Shown here: positions 8,621-20,470 of the stretch, in pieces | Layout: every line of letters begins with the position of its first letter | Numbering within the stretch: position 1 is the stretch's first letter | Source: Antedon mediterranea | Lineage: Eukaryota; Echinodermata; Crinoidea; Comatulida; Antedonidae | Assembly (NCBI RefSeq): GCF_964355755.1 | Contig: NC_092672.1 | Location: 12,336,501 to 12,400,500 of the forward strand | Direction: 5' to 3' | Length of the DNA stretch: 64,000 nucleotides | Notes under the pieces: model-generated | The model's database searches: none | The model's input: only the letters and a program-made list of their open reading frames with translations | Told to the model about the DNA's origin: nothing | Made by a program: the position numbers and the translations under genes

Positions 8621-10700
8621 AAATTATGTCAAAATGCTCTGGCGAAACCCGCTGTTTGTCGGCATTTCAAATTTCGCGCTAGTAGCAAACAACGTAAAAA
8701 TTTGTCATATCGGCCAAATCCGGATTTTTACATATTATGAAAGAAGAAGTATTAAAGAACAATTGTACCAAATATGAATCTCCAAATCCAAATAAAAAGT
8801 GTAAAAAATACCATTTTAAAACACCCACCTAATATTCAGCCTGTTAACCTAACGATTTTAAACGGGGGTTCCGGGTTTAAAATGAATAGTAAAAAATGTA
8901 AAATATATTTGTTTGTCTCTTGAACGGTAAAAGTTTCAATTTATATAAGCGCCCAGTGAAGCAGAACGAAGGCTGTGAAATCAGGCCAGATTACAAGTGC
9001 AGCTACGGCAAAATCACACTGTGGTTACAAAATAGGAAATTCGTGAAATGGTCCATCTTCCGACGACTCGTTATCATAAACCATATCAATTACTTTTGTA
9101 AAATTATACTTATCTGATGTAATTTTAGTCGGTCTTTCCATTTATAAAGTCAATTTTTTATGAAAATTCATCAAAACAGTGAAAATTTAGATATGTTTGC
9201 ACTTTACGTTTGCCGATTTTCGCACCGACTTAGGGAAAAATCAAAATCAATGAAGCGTAACGTATACTGTACATTCCTGCTGATGATCGAGCGAGACGAC
9301 GATACACGTGCTCTCTCTGCTACCCATGCCTGGCATCGTCACGTGATAAGCAGATACAACAATACCAAACTGGTCGGGTCGAGTATATGACCCCGTCTAT
9401 AATCACAACATGAACGATGTACAGTATTTGATTGAAGGTCGACTTGACCTACCGGAATGGTATAGATAATATAGCTCGAATGAGAGAGTTGGAATATTTG
9501 TGTAGTGCAGCCTATAGTAAAAGGCCTGGTAGTATCAATTCGCATAGGGTCTACTACACTAGCTAGCTCAATTTTTAACTGGGCCGGATCGGCTAGGTCT
9601 CCTTCCTACTACCTGGTCTACTTGCTTGATGCACGAGTATCCGCTTTTTTGGAGAGTAAACTAAGCCTATTTTATTTTAGGCCTACTTAGACGATCGGGA
9701 CACCATACGTGTGGACGGCGATCGGACCTTGTTTTGCTTCAATATTTACAGCCGATTTTGTAGAACGTTTTAGGTTTAGATTGTTTAGGAGTTTGGTTGA
9801 TAGGATGGGTTTTGTTATTTATGGGCCAATCGTCTAGTAGTAGGCTAGCTAGGCCCATGGGCCCCATTGTTTTAACGTAGCCATCGTGGCATGGAATCCC
9901 TAGTCAGAATGGCTCTCGCCCATATTATTATTAGGCTAGGCCTAGAGTAGTATTGTACGTGAAGCCGATTATACGATCTGTACTATAGAGGTATAAAAAT
10001 AGTATAATTTATGACTCCGTATCTGTAAACAAGTAAGTAAATTTTGTATTTCATTAAATGTCAAATAAATATATGCTACTACTGTTATTATTACACTTTA
10101 GGCCTAGCTTAGAAAATCTACAAAAAATGTATTTCACAATGATCGGGTGGTCGTCGTTTGACAGGGGAGAGAGATGTAAATTAGTTGACAAACACAACGT
10201 ACATGACGTCGCGAGTTTGGAATCCACTGGTGACGTGATTTTGTGAATATCTCATGAATATTAATGAGCTTCCCTAAGCTGCTGAAAAACAGACTTTCCA
10301 TGAATTTACCCTAAAATGTATATGAAATTTAATTTTTTTAATTTCTCGTTATTACTTCTTCATTCTGACATGTCTATATTGTTATAATATTTTTTATTTA
10401 ATAAATAAACGATATTTAAAAGCAATTTTAAACCCAGAATCCCTCTTTAAGTCCCACGGGTAAGAAAACTTCGAATTATTGTTCATATTCTTTGAATCGT
10501 TATTCGAAAAAGCCATGACAGTTTACAGAGTGCTATACACCAAATTAAAGCCAAGAAATAGCTTAATCCAAATATGGCAGTTATAGGCAGGGCTAAGCAA
10601 ATTAACCAATAGTAAACCGATTTTTCCATGACATCATTTTAAAATCTGTCACTCAACTCGTAAACTGAAACCGTTGTTGCTAACCACGTGACAACAACAT
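8621..10700. other. No gene recognised; TAGGCCTA-rich unique sequence
   Basis: Contains dispersed TAGGCCTAG-type motifs (about 9680-9960) but no recognisable exon, RNA gene or transposon terminus. ORFs of 60-76 codons lack composition bias or motifs. Confidence 0.4.
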
Positions 10701-10911
10701 TTCGTTTTGATTGGTCAATACTCATTGTGTTCTCGATTTACTGGAAAATCCAAAATGGAGGCTTACTCGGTGGGCATGGCCATGAGGCCGTTTTCGACAT
10801 CAATGTTTATGGTAACGACGCTTTGGATTTCAATTTCTTCATTAGTTGATGTTTACAACGCTATTGAATCAGTTATTAATGTTATTTGCTTCAAATGTCG
10901 AGTTCGAATGA

Positions 10912-12221
10912 TTTGGGAGAAAATGGGATAGCCGCGATGTTGAATATGATGCCAGAGCCTGTGGAATGTATGTAGAAAACTTGGATGATGTTTTGACCGA
11001 TTACTTTGCATTACCCTCAGGGTATGATTCGGATAACGGTAAGTACTGTGATTAAAATAAGCATTAAAATCAAAATATACGTCAAATATACTTTTTATAG
11101 CCCATTATGCCTAGGCTAAGCTAACCTAGGCCTAGCATTTTTATTTTTAACCCGATCGTTTCACTCAGTTAGTGAAAATAGGCCCGTCCGCCCTTCTTGG
11201 ACCCGATCGTAGGCCTAGGCTAGGTTGGCCTAACTAAAATATTTTCTTGGGCATACCGTAGTCAACTATTACTACGGTTTATGCTAGGCCTATGCTACCT
11301 ACTAATACGTACGAATAATAAAACATGTTTATATTACTACTCTACTACTACTACTAGGCCTAGCTAGACCTAACCTATATACCTAGTAGGTTAGAATAGT
11401 AGGTTAGGCCTACACTTCTACTAGGCCTATTTAATTTTTCTCAATAGTTGGCGCATAAAGGACTTTAAACTACTACAGTAAAAACAAACTAATTATTATA
11501 ATTGTATATGCTTCTTTAAATAGATTCAGTAAATGTGAGTAGTGATGATGATTCTGTTGATCATGAAGATGAATCAATTGTCACTGGAAGTAGCGATGAT
11601 GATCAGATGTCGGATGTAGAAAGTGAAGAACAAATGGATATTGAGCAGGACTCCACCCGAAATTGTTGATAATGCTGAAAATGAATTTGAAGCAGCAAAT
11701 AACATTGCCCAGAATCTTGATATTGTAGTGCCACAAGAGAAAGTGTGTAAATGTAACTGTATCATCTTCAATGGTCAAAAATGCATTAACCAGTTCACAG
11801 ACGATGAGATGACATTGTTTTCATTGGGCTGGGATCTACAAAGCATTGTTTTTATTGGGCTGGGCTCCACAAAATTCTATATTCTATTGATCATCAAGTT
11901 GGTAAAATGTTCTTTAGAAAATTCCAGATGCCCTGCTTTTCGAGAATTGTTATTTCAATTTCACATTGTTCCTACACCAAGCATTGTTTTCATTGGGCTG
12001 GGTTCTACAAAATTCTATTGATCATTGTAAAGGTTGTAACATTCTTTTCGTTGGGTTGGGCTCTCTCAATTTCTTTACCCTGTCTGCTTCTTCCATTGTT
12101 GTTTATGAGAAGGAAATTGATTGACTTAATTTTTATTTTTAGATACACAATTCAAGAGTTGAGTGAATTTGAAAAAGATTTAATGCTGTTGGGAATAATT
12201 TATTTATTATTATTCAGCTAA
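10912..12221 (+). pseudogene. Decayed multi-exon gene remnant, Cys-rich N-terminal region
   Basis: A frame open from 10912 runs through ENLDDVLTDYFALPSGYDSD to a good donor (GTAAGT at 11039). It resumes after a TAG acceptor at 11524 with an acidic Ser/Asp-rich stretch (SSDDDSVDHEDESI). The frame then breaks near 11655 and continues in another frame with PPEIVDNAENEFEAA and a Cys-rich motif KVCKCNCIIFNGQKCINQF. After a stretch of intronic repeats, a possible exon from 12142 encodes YTIQELSEFEKDLMLLGII. The Cys cluster followed by an EL..EKD.M..G segment resembles the N-terminus of transposon-associated proteins I have seen in marine invertebrates, but I cannot name the family. The frame break and absence of downstream catalytic exons argue for a dead copy lying between the inverted arms. 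Confidence 0.4.
11815..12065 (+). repeat. Degenerate tandem repeats inside putative intron
   Basis: The phrase TTTCATTGGGCTGGG, with variants (TTTTTATTGGGCTGGGCTC, TTTTCGTTGGGTTGGGCTC), recurs at about 11819, 11848, 11987 and 12046, followed by CTACAAAATTCTATTGATCA in two copies. It lies between coding-like blocks of the remnant gene. Confidence 0.7.
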
Positions 12222-12689
12222 CAATAGAATCTTTACTACTACCACTACATGTAAAGTACCAGTAAATTTGAGTTCTAAATGTTGAAAAAGTGGGTTGTTT
12301 TCATTTGTTTATAACTTGAATAAAAATAAATGAATTTTAATAATTTTTTCTGTACTTATTGGTTGTTGTGTGGTCTATGAGTGTGCCAAATTACAGCTGT
12401 ATAGCTACATTTTTTAATATCGTTGCTAAGGAGTTAGTGTGAGCATGCTGTTTACTACTGGTGTACTCAACAGGAAGTCGATCATGAATCTTTAAAAGCT
12501 GTTTTCTCAAAACCTACTTGACTTATATGCAATCATTTAAATTCCAATAACTTGGCTAATACTTATCCAATTTTAACCAGATAAAAAATATTGTGAAGAT
12601 TATTAAATGTAGAATCTAAAAATACATTATATATTTTTAATTTTTACGTCAAAAGTAGGGTTTTGCCAGAGTGGGTCACAAATTGTAGA

Positions 12690-12985
12690 TTATGGTAGTT
12701 AATGAAATGTGTTGTGATACAATTATTTTGTAAATGCATGTGGCGGAGCGTTTATTCCACATGATGTTCTATTGGAGGGAATGGAGGCTTTCATTCAAAG
12801 CGGGTGTTAATTCGAATAAATACTCGAGCTCAACAGTTAAGAATGCTAGAAGTAACTTACCATAGTTACCCAAATAAAAGGTCCGGGCATTTAGTTATTC
12901 AGGGAAGGCGTTTATTTTGTTTGGGTGTAATAATGGTAACATGTATAATCAAATAAATACCGGTACACCCCAGATAAAAAAAAAA
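12690..12985 (+). repeat. Internal copy of repeat family A
   Basis: Same orientation as the left arm for AACATGTATAATCAAATAAA. Its first half (TTGTAGATTATGGTAGTTAA, AAATGCATGTGGCGG, GCGGGTGTTAATTCGAATAA) is present inverted at 14738-14899. Contains the GCGTTTATTC / GAATAAATAC motif seen in all family A copies. Confidence 0.75.
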
Positions 12986-13602
12986 TTAATTAATATAATA
13001 AGAATAATAACTGGATTAAGCCTCATTCTATCCTGTTGCAAGTACAATCATGTAATAAAGGTATCACAGACAACAATGCATTGTCATTATTCCGTAACAC
13101 TGTTGCATAATATTTTTGAATGTTACCGACAAAACTTATACATAATAATTATGTATAAGTGTTGTCGTGTATATTATACACGTCTGTTCTCAGTGCAGAT
13201 AATAAAACAATATATGTTTCTGGAGATTTATTATCAATACCACTAGAAACTTTGACATGTTTTAGGTACTGAATTCATTGACAATATAAGCATCAGAAGT
13301 TATCATGATAAAATCATACTACAACACTGTACTACAGTACACAAGGGTGTTTTCAGGAAAGCTGGACATATTGTACAATAGTAATTAAACTATGGCATTT
13401 TAAAATATGCAAAAGATTGTTGTCAAATTGTAATCACAAACAAACAGATGATAGAATGAAGATCCATTATGAGTGCAATCGTGTCAGAATAATGATATGT
13501 CATTGTTTTATATCATTATACTGGCACCTGGAGGAGAAGATCCATTTAATGTTATCTATGACAGTGTCACTTTTATTCTAAAAGACAGAAACATTTCGTT
13601 AA

Positions 13603-14656
13603 CACTTTGACTGCCAGAGGTTTTTCCAGTTAGAAACTGCCACCGCCAGCGTTTTTAGCCCAATTCGATGTTTTTATTAAAGCTGATTGAAACCATGTAT
13701 GTGATCTCATTTATATTTAATTTAGACTAAAATAATCATAAAGATTTTAGCTTTACAAGGGTACCAAGAACGATTTTTAAATCGCAATATGTAAATTGTA
13801 ATAGTATAATGAAAGTAACACACTTTTTTAGTTTTTCGTAGTTTCGCGCAAGAAAGTCGAGATATTCGCGATTTTGTGCAAGACATCACAATATGAAAAT
13901 ATCGCCCGGTGAGATCAACAAACAACGAAAAAGTTACTTACACGGCACCGATAGGCCTAAAAAACAAGTTATCACTATCGAAAAATGTATTACATTTTAT
14001 AAATCACAAATCTTACATCAATGTTTCGCCAAAATCCACATAGTAAAGACACCAGGCCTAGTTAACCAGGCCTAAAGTTGGTCCGGAACCGTTTTACGAC
14101 TAGGCCTAGGCCTAGGCTAGCCTAGTACTACTAGCCTAGCCTAGATAGTAAAGTAATGATAATATCTATACCATTTCAAAACAAGTTTGTTGCGTGAAAC
14201 TCGGTCACTTTCAGTAAAACACCAAAACAATTAGGGTATACATACAATAATAAAATTAAAGACTTCACGTATTGAAAATGACTCCATTATTTTTTATTCA
14301 GATAACAAACAAACATGTCAATTCACAAAAAACCTTTGTAATGCTTCGGCGGCATAGCTAGCGCGCGACCGATACTCAATGCGCCAAGCCATCGCTCTAC
14401 GTGCTACTGTGATGCGCGGTGTTTGTTATTTCGACAGGTACCATTTTGACAATCGTTCGTAACCAGATTAGTTACTTTCAAAATGTAAAACATTCACGGT
14501 CCAGACCGAATATAGTGTTCATATTTATAGTATAAACCAATAATTAACCTGTCTACCGGATTTCGTAAAAAAACGCGAAAAACCAAGATCTTCGTGTTTG
14601 GCAGTCAAGCGTTGTGTTTCCAAAAACGAAGATCTTCGTGTTTGGCAGTCAAAGTG
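13603..14656. mobile_element. piggyBac-like non-autonomous element (1054 bp)
   Basis: Perfect 14-bp terminal inverted repeats, CACTTTGACTGCCA at 13603-13616 and TGGCAGTCAAAGTG at 14643-14656, flanked on both sides by TTAA (13599-13602 and 14657-14660). TTAA target sites and CNYTTTGACTGCCA-type ends are characteristic of the piggyBac superfamily. No transposase is encoded. Near the right end the phrase CGAAGATCTTCGTGTTTGGC is present twice (about 14589 and 14626). The element interrupts family A sequence between 12985 and 14738. Confidence 0.85.
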
Positions 14657-14737
14657 TTAAAAAGCATAAAGAAGAAAACGAATCATGTAAAGTACCTTTT
14701 ATCAGTTGAGAAACGAATTATAATTATTAAAATTAGA

Positions 14738-15705
14738 GTATTTATTCGAATTAACACCCGCTTTGAATAAAAGCCTCCCTCAAATAAACGCCACCATTCC
14801 CTCTAATGGAACACCATGTGGAATACGTCCGCCACATGCATTTACACAATAATTGTATCACAACACATTACATTAACTACCATAATCTACAATTTACCAA
14901 GCATTTTTTTCACTTTTTGATATTAATTGTGCTGTATTTTTTTTTTACATCTAGGTGGTATTTATTTGATTATACATATTACCATATTATACCCCAAATA
15001 AAGATGCCTCCCCTTCCCCTAAAAACCCCTTTGAACAATAAATGCCCGGGTAGTTCAATCGGATACACATGGCAAGTTACTTCTAGCATTCTGAAAAGAA
15101 CTGTTGAGCTTGAAGTTTCTATCAAAATGTTCTTGGGGACAGAAATAACTAGTACTTGAAATTGAAACAATTTAAAGTATCAGTTATTGCATAACATTAC
15201 TGTCCAAGGATAAGTTATGTATAGATATGTTTTTTGTTTGAAACATTAGTAATAGTATTTCTGTTCATCTTTTAACCACATTTTCTATTACAATGAATGT
15301 AAATATGTTTATTTCAAACAATTTAAGACCAAATTCAAGTGTCTACGATCAGTAGTTACGGAGATACATACATGCTCTAGAGTGTGGGTCAAAGGTCAGA
15401 AATGACATTTCCGGTCATTTTTGACTAAAATGTCCCATTAGACTGAATATAAATATATACCTTCTGATCAATTTGAGACCAAAATTACCTCGCTGTGACC
15501 AGTGGTTGTTGAGATTTAAGGACCTATTGGTGTTTAGTTTTATAACCTTTCACCCTGACCGTTTTGACCTTTCGCCACATTTTCAAAATGTGTAACCAAG
15601 CCAATAATGATTGTTTGACCATCCTAAACCAATTTCTGAAGTCAAATTCTCTGGACCTCAAAGTGCATACGAAAGTTGATCTAGCTACTAGAGTAAATAA
15701 ATATA
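14738..15705 (-). repeat. Right arm of large inverted repeat (family A)
   Basis: Reverse-complement counterpart of 7582-8620, plus the segment matching 12690-12825. It ends at CTAGCTACTAGAGT (15685-15698), mirroring ACTCTAGTAGTTAG near 7588. Not fully identical to the left arm: it lacks the internal duplication and has an extra ~50 bp near 15150-15200. No convincing target-site duplication was found at the outer ends. Confidence 0.8.
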
Positions 15706-16440
15706 GATGAGCTAAGATGAACTATTTTAGGTACTATTTGTTCTATTTATGATCCATTTAGTTTCACAGCTCCCTTACTTTACAAGAAGGTTTTTTACAA
15801 GCAGAATTTAGACTGGGACGAATCGTTAGCATCTGAATTACGGACCAGTCGGTTAAGTTCTTTCTTTCTTTTGAATGATTAAAGAAACACTTATGGTCGT
15901 TGGCCCAAATAATATACAATGTAACAGTTAAATACACCTTAGAGTGCGTTTATAAACGCTGGTCTACGTTTAAATGAAAACAATAAATATTTTCCAATAG
16001 AAACTACAATATAAAGACGAATACAGTATACAGATTGTGTATTGGGCCTATTATAATTATATTTAGGACCGTAGTCAGATCTATCAAGGGTCACTATTTG
16101 GGTCACTGCCTGAGGCGAAGCGAATTTTGTTAAATGACACCCTTAGATGGCCGGAAATAGTACTCTCGCACATAACATTCAGGATAAAAGGCACTCTTAA
16201 TTGGCCGGAAAAGACACTCCCATGCAGTATGCTACGAATGAGCAAAACTATCGTACTTTTTTCCTCCTCACACACTATTTAAAGGACGATAACATTTGTT
16301 GCCGTATGTTAGATGCGCGTGCTCTGTGCGGAACCGCCGATTGTTTGATCATTCACTCGGTATTTTGTTTTGCGTTCAAGGCCACACAAAAGCACACTTT
16401 GGGTCAAAAGGCAAATTCAATGCTTATTATGGGTGTCTAG
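15706..16440. other. No feature recognised
   Basis: Contains a short near-repeat (GGCACTCTTAATTGGCCGG around 16191 versus GACACCCTTAGATGGCCGG around 16136), suggesting a decayed repeat. No coding signal. Confidence 0.4.
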
Positions 16441-16552
16441 AAACTCAGATCTAGTAAAAAACTCAGACCTCAGATTTTTCTACATCTAGATATCTCAGAT
16501 ATCAAGATCTGAGTTTTCTAGTTCCAGAATGAACTAGAAAACCCAGATCATC
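16441..16552. repeat. Palindromic CTAGATCT/CTCAGAT cluster, left
   Basis: Dense short palindromes (TATCTCAGATATC, TCTAGATATCTCAG) and the phrase ATCTGAGTTTTCTAGTTCCA. The latter occurs in reverse complement at about 17150-17172, so this cluster and 17125-17266 form an imperfect inverted pair with ~570 bp between. Confidence 0.75.
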
Positions 16553-17124
16553 TAATGGATCGTTTATTCGTTCCATTAATAATCAGAGTGTAGCTTGTTT
16601 GAAATACAGTATTATAAATTTTCTTACTAATAATAAAAATAATAATTAGTGTAACTTCTAGTAGCAGCTTACGACTTAAATCATAAAGAAATACAGTATA
16701 CAACTTTTAAAATGTAGGCTTAGCATTTAGGCCTAACCTAGCTAGGCAAACTCAATTCAATGCTCAACGTTTGGGAGCTATCGCGATGTATCGCGAAGAG
16801 AAGGCCTGGCCCTACCAGGCTATAAGTGGTCAACTCATACCAAAAATAACTCTTACCTATTTCCAACTTGGCTAACTCGTACCCACACCAACTCGTACAT
16901 ACCTAATTTTTAAACCTATATTTTAACGGTAACGTGCACTGTATTTTCTATATGATTTAAGCCGTAGGCCGCTTCTACATTTTACAATATTAGTAAGAAT
17001 ACGTACACCGTAATCAGTTTTAATCAGGGAGTTACAATTCTCTGGTTTTAATAATACACTAGTATTTCAAATGACCTACCTTCTGATTAATAATGGCATG
17101 ATCCAAATGACCTACCAACCAATC

Positions 17125-17266
17125 ATTTGATGATCTGAGTTTCTAGTTTCAGATTGGAACTAGAAAACTCAGATATTGATATGAATTTTCTAGATCTAGA
17201 AAAGTCAGATATCTGAGTTTTCTAGATCTAGAAAAGTCAGATATCTGAGTTTTCTAGATCTAGACC
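17125..17266. repeat. 32-bp palindromic tandem array, right
   Basis: TAGATCTAGA starts at 17191, 17223 and 17255, a 32-bp period. Each unit holds two dyads, TTTTCTAGATCTAGAAAA and CAGATATCTG, so the array can pair with itself in many registers. Inverted relative to 16441-16552. Confidence 0.8.
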
Positions 17267-17933
17267 GTTTGGACCGTTTAGGTCTTAGTTGTATTGAGAT
17301 TTTTGCATGTTACGTTATACTATTGAGAAATTAATAATAAATAAATAATTATCTTTATTGTGGCTTGATTACACGCCTTCCGTTTTCTTTCTCTAGACTA
17401 CGCCCCGAGGAAAATATTTTGTTTTGCGACGTCCCAACGCATTTACTAATTAACTACGGTAAATGTTTCGGAAAATACATATCCGAAAGTTACGTTACGT
17501 GTTCTAACAGCTCTGTATCCATTAACACGTATTATCTCAACTTAAAGAAGTAGCTAGTGAGGCCGCAGTTATAATGTATACTGTAGAGTAGATTGTATCT
17601 GTGTTTTATTGGGTGTTAGTAAATGTTGTCATAAACATTAAACAACAGTTTAAAAGTGTTCTTGTTTTTCACCCGGTTGAGTTTACTGTAAACATGGTGA
17701 TGATTTATATCATATTTCTTTATTATAAAATACTTTAGATTTAGTAACTTTTTGCAGGGTGTATTATTTTATAAATAATTTAAAGTCACCGGACAAGCTA
17801 GTATAACTGATCGCAAAGTCAGTTTACTGTATGTCTATTAATCCGCTTGATTCAGTGTTCAGTATGAATAATATCCTTTTTAAAAATACTTGGATTGTAT
17901 AATTATATAAATATAGTTTCTATATAGGCCTAC
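17267..17933. other. No feature recognised
   Basis: A pyrimidine-rich stretch ending CTCTAG at 17396 could be a splice acceptor on the plus strand, but the following ORF shows no motif. Nothing else supported. Confidence 0.35.
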
Positions 17934-18030
17934 CTCATCGACGGAGTTCACAAGATGTGGATATTTCTTACATATTTCTTCAATTTTTGTCAAGCCTTTG
18001 TTATATATTACAGCTTCTAGCAATACGTAC
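17934..18030 (-). CDS. Possible internal exon, ankyrin-repeat-like
   Basis: 97 bp bounded by a strong acceptor (ten pyrimidines then CAG, 18031-18032 on the complement) and a donor (GAG|GTAGGC) at 17933. In the open frame it encodes LLEAVIYNKGLTKIEEICKK followed by YPHLVNSVDE. The pattern of a short helix, Gly-Leu, second helix, then hydrophobic-Val-Asn-x-x-Asp-Glu resembles one ankyrin repeat leading into the next loop. The neighbouring candidate exon at 18241-18289 is not in compatible phase if both are taken literally. No further exons were identified downstream. Could be an isolated relic or a splice-site coincidence. Confidence 0.3.
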
Positions 18031-18240
18031 CTGAAAAAAAAAATGAAGATAAAAATGCAATGCAAGAATACTCGGTTGATGATGTTAATATGTTTATTTT
18101 TCATAAATAATTCTAAACAAAAATAAATACAATTTTCTTTGAAATATTTATAATATTAAAAGTTTGTTGGATACAAAATGCAAAGTTTTCTTCTCCATTT
18201 GAAAAAATGCAGTCCTCCACAGTTTGAAGAAATAACTTAC

Positions 18241-18289
18241 TCATCCATTGAAAAAATGCACTCTGTAGTTGCCAATCATTCAGTGGTTG
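18241..18289 (-). CDS. Possible short internal exon
   Basis: 49 bp between acceptor TTTTTCAG and donor GTAAGTTATT on the minus strand. Only one frame is open, encoding QPLNDWQLQSAFFQWM. No family recognised. Phase does not match the 17934-18030 candidate unless an alternative acceptor (CTAG within the latter) is used. Confidence 0.22.
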
Positions 18290-18887
18290 CTGAAAAATGA
18301 AACATAACGTTAAGCATAAAACTTCTAATATTGTTCATAATAAATTGAAAAATGAATAGAAAACATACATTTAATTGTGTATATTATTATTAGGCTTTAT
18401 TTTTTTTAGTATGCCTATAGGCTTTGCTGTAGTACAGTATATCATTTACAATAATATTATTATATTTGTAAAAACATGGTACCAACCATTTAATGGAACC
18501 ACGCAGGGATATATACATTTTTAAAGTTTGTATTTGAACACAAATTATATAATTAATCAGTATAAATATATTAAGTCTTAAAAAACATATAACCTTAAAT
18601 ACACAGTTTAAATTACACTTAAACGAGCAAATTTGAAAACTCTAAACAATATTTGAACGAAGTAACATTTTATTGGGTTAAAATGGCTGTGTTAAAAGCA
18701 TTCTGCGCGGCGTACGCGTTTGAATGCAAGGATCCTAGCTACTAGGAAGGCTAAGCCTAAGCCTATGATGATGTTCCACCAGAGTCAAGCGATTTAGAAG
18801 AGCCCCACGCCGCGAGACAGGGGAGGATGAGGGGGAGCGATACTATCGGTCGTCGTCGCCCTTGCGCGCACAAGGGTGCGTAACTAA

Positions 18888-19262
18888 AGCCGATTTTCCA
18901 CTAGGCGAATTTGTTCGCGCGAATGGAAAGCGTCATGCTCTGCGCGTGCGTATTCGAGTTTCTGTCTGTCATACTCCCTTCTGCGACGAATTCTAGTTCC
19001 TTTATTTTTCGCTTCAGCGAAATTTACTAGTTCGAATTGTTTCTACTTTTTGCGGAGCGAAATATTGCGCAACCAATCAGAGCTCATGAAATGAGCTATG
19101 ACGCTTTCATGAGCACTCATGTGAATCGAAATGCTCAGCAACCACCCGAGAAACATAAATGTCGCAGCTATTCGCTCATGTAGTGGAAAGAGAGTAGGCG
19201 ACTTTTTTTCTCTTCGAACCGTTGGATTCGCACGAACAAATTCGCCTAGTGGAAAATCGGCT
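18888..19262. mobile_element. Harbinger-like MITE (375 bp)
   Basis: Perfect 30-bp terminal inverted repeats: 18888-18917 starts AGCCGATTTTCCACTAGGCG, and 19233-19262 is its reverse complement. Flanked by direct TAA (18885-18887 and 19263-19265). A 3-bp TWA target duplication fits PIF/Harbinger. GC-richer than the surroundings, no coding capacity. Confidence 0.85.
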
Positions 19263-19265
19263 TAA

Positions 19266-20225
19266 TAAAACGGCTACTGTATGTTGACTGTATAAATGAT
19301 TACGTTCTCTATCGAACACATGATATTCGTCGTCCTCCCCTTAACCGTCGTGTTTTTGTAAAGTCCCTAATATTCATGTTCATGAAGAAAAGAATAACTA
19401 CTATTTTTCTTCAAATAAATGTACTATTTTTCAAAGTTAAACATTTCCGGAGATATAAAGTAAGGCTTAAGCCTAATTCTATTCATTAAACATGTTTTGT
19501 CTCCAACATTTTTAATGATAACATATACAACTTTATTGAAAACTAGTACGCTAGAATTATGTGGACGAATGTACATTGTTTGTAGGAATATTTTACTATT
19601 ATTAATATAAAACATTGTTTCAATTACTCAGATATGAATTATAGAAATCAAATCAAAATTGATACCCACATTGATGGTGCTTCATATAGGCAAATACGTT
19701 ATAAAATAAATATATTATACATAAAAAATAGTTAAATTGCTAAAAATGAAATAACAATAACAATTTATAAATTTCACAATTTTCAAAAATAATATTCAAT
19801 AACAATATTCAGCAATGTTAAGCTATGGATACGAAACTGCATTACAGAATATTTAGATTATGTTTCAATACCAAAATAATAATATTTGGAAGTTTGATTT
19901 CGTATTATTTTACATATAAGTAAGTATTTATTTATTTACTACATAAAAAAGTGGATTTTGTGGGGATTTTACCTCCTACATCTAATTTCTTTATGTCTCA
20001 AGTTATTCTGCAGTTGAATGCAAAAACACTAACTTGAGTACGCGACTGCAGTCATGTGTATGGCCTTGTTTTATAATATACTTTTAGTTCTTATGTTGTC
20101 ATTTGACCACACCACAGTTGTGTAATTAGCTATCGTTTTAAACGGTAGTATCATAAATTCATGCATAAATAAATCAAAAGGATTCATACAAATTTGTTTC
20201 TGTTATATTTTTGGATCTTGTTGAG
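19266..20225. other. No feature recognised
   Basis: AT-rich, no exon, repeat terminus or RNA gene seen. An ORF at 19424-19615 on the minus strand looks random. Confidence 0.4.
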
Positions 20226-20470
20226 CGCCGTGAAATGTGCAAAAAGTCACATTTGTGCAAACAACCACATTTTTGTAAACATGTTGCCTTCAAATGTGCA
20301 AATACTCACATTTGTGCAAACATGGCACCCTCAAATTAATGTGCAAATCAGTAAAAATGTATAATCCACTAATGTGCAACATCCCTCCGTTAAATGTAAA
20401 AAAGATCAGTAAATGATCAGCAAATGAAATTTTACAAATGTGCAAATCATTTTTGTTCAACCAAAATCGT
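20226..20470. repeat. CACATTTGTGCAAAC short-repeat cluster, left
   Basis: Variants of CACATTTGTGCAAACA and CAAATGTGCAAAT recur at about 20249, 20289, 20307 and 20340, with diverged spacing. This is the reverse-complement counterpart of the longer array at 24690-25190 and forms the outer left part of the 20.2-25.2 kb foldback. Confidence 0.75.
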
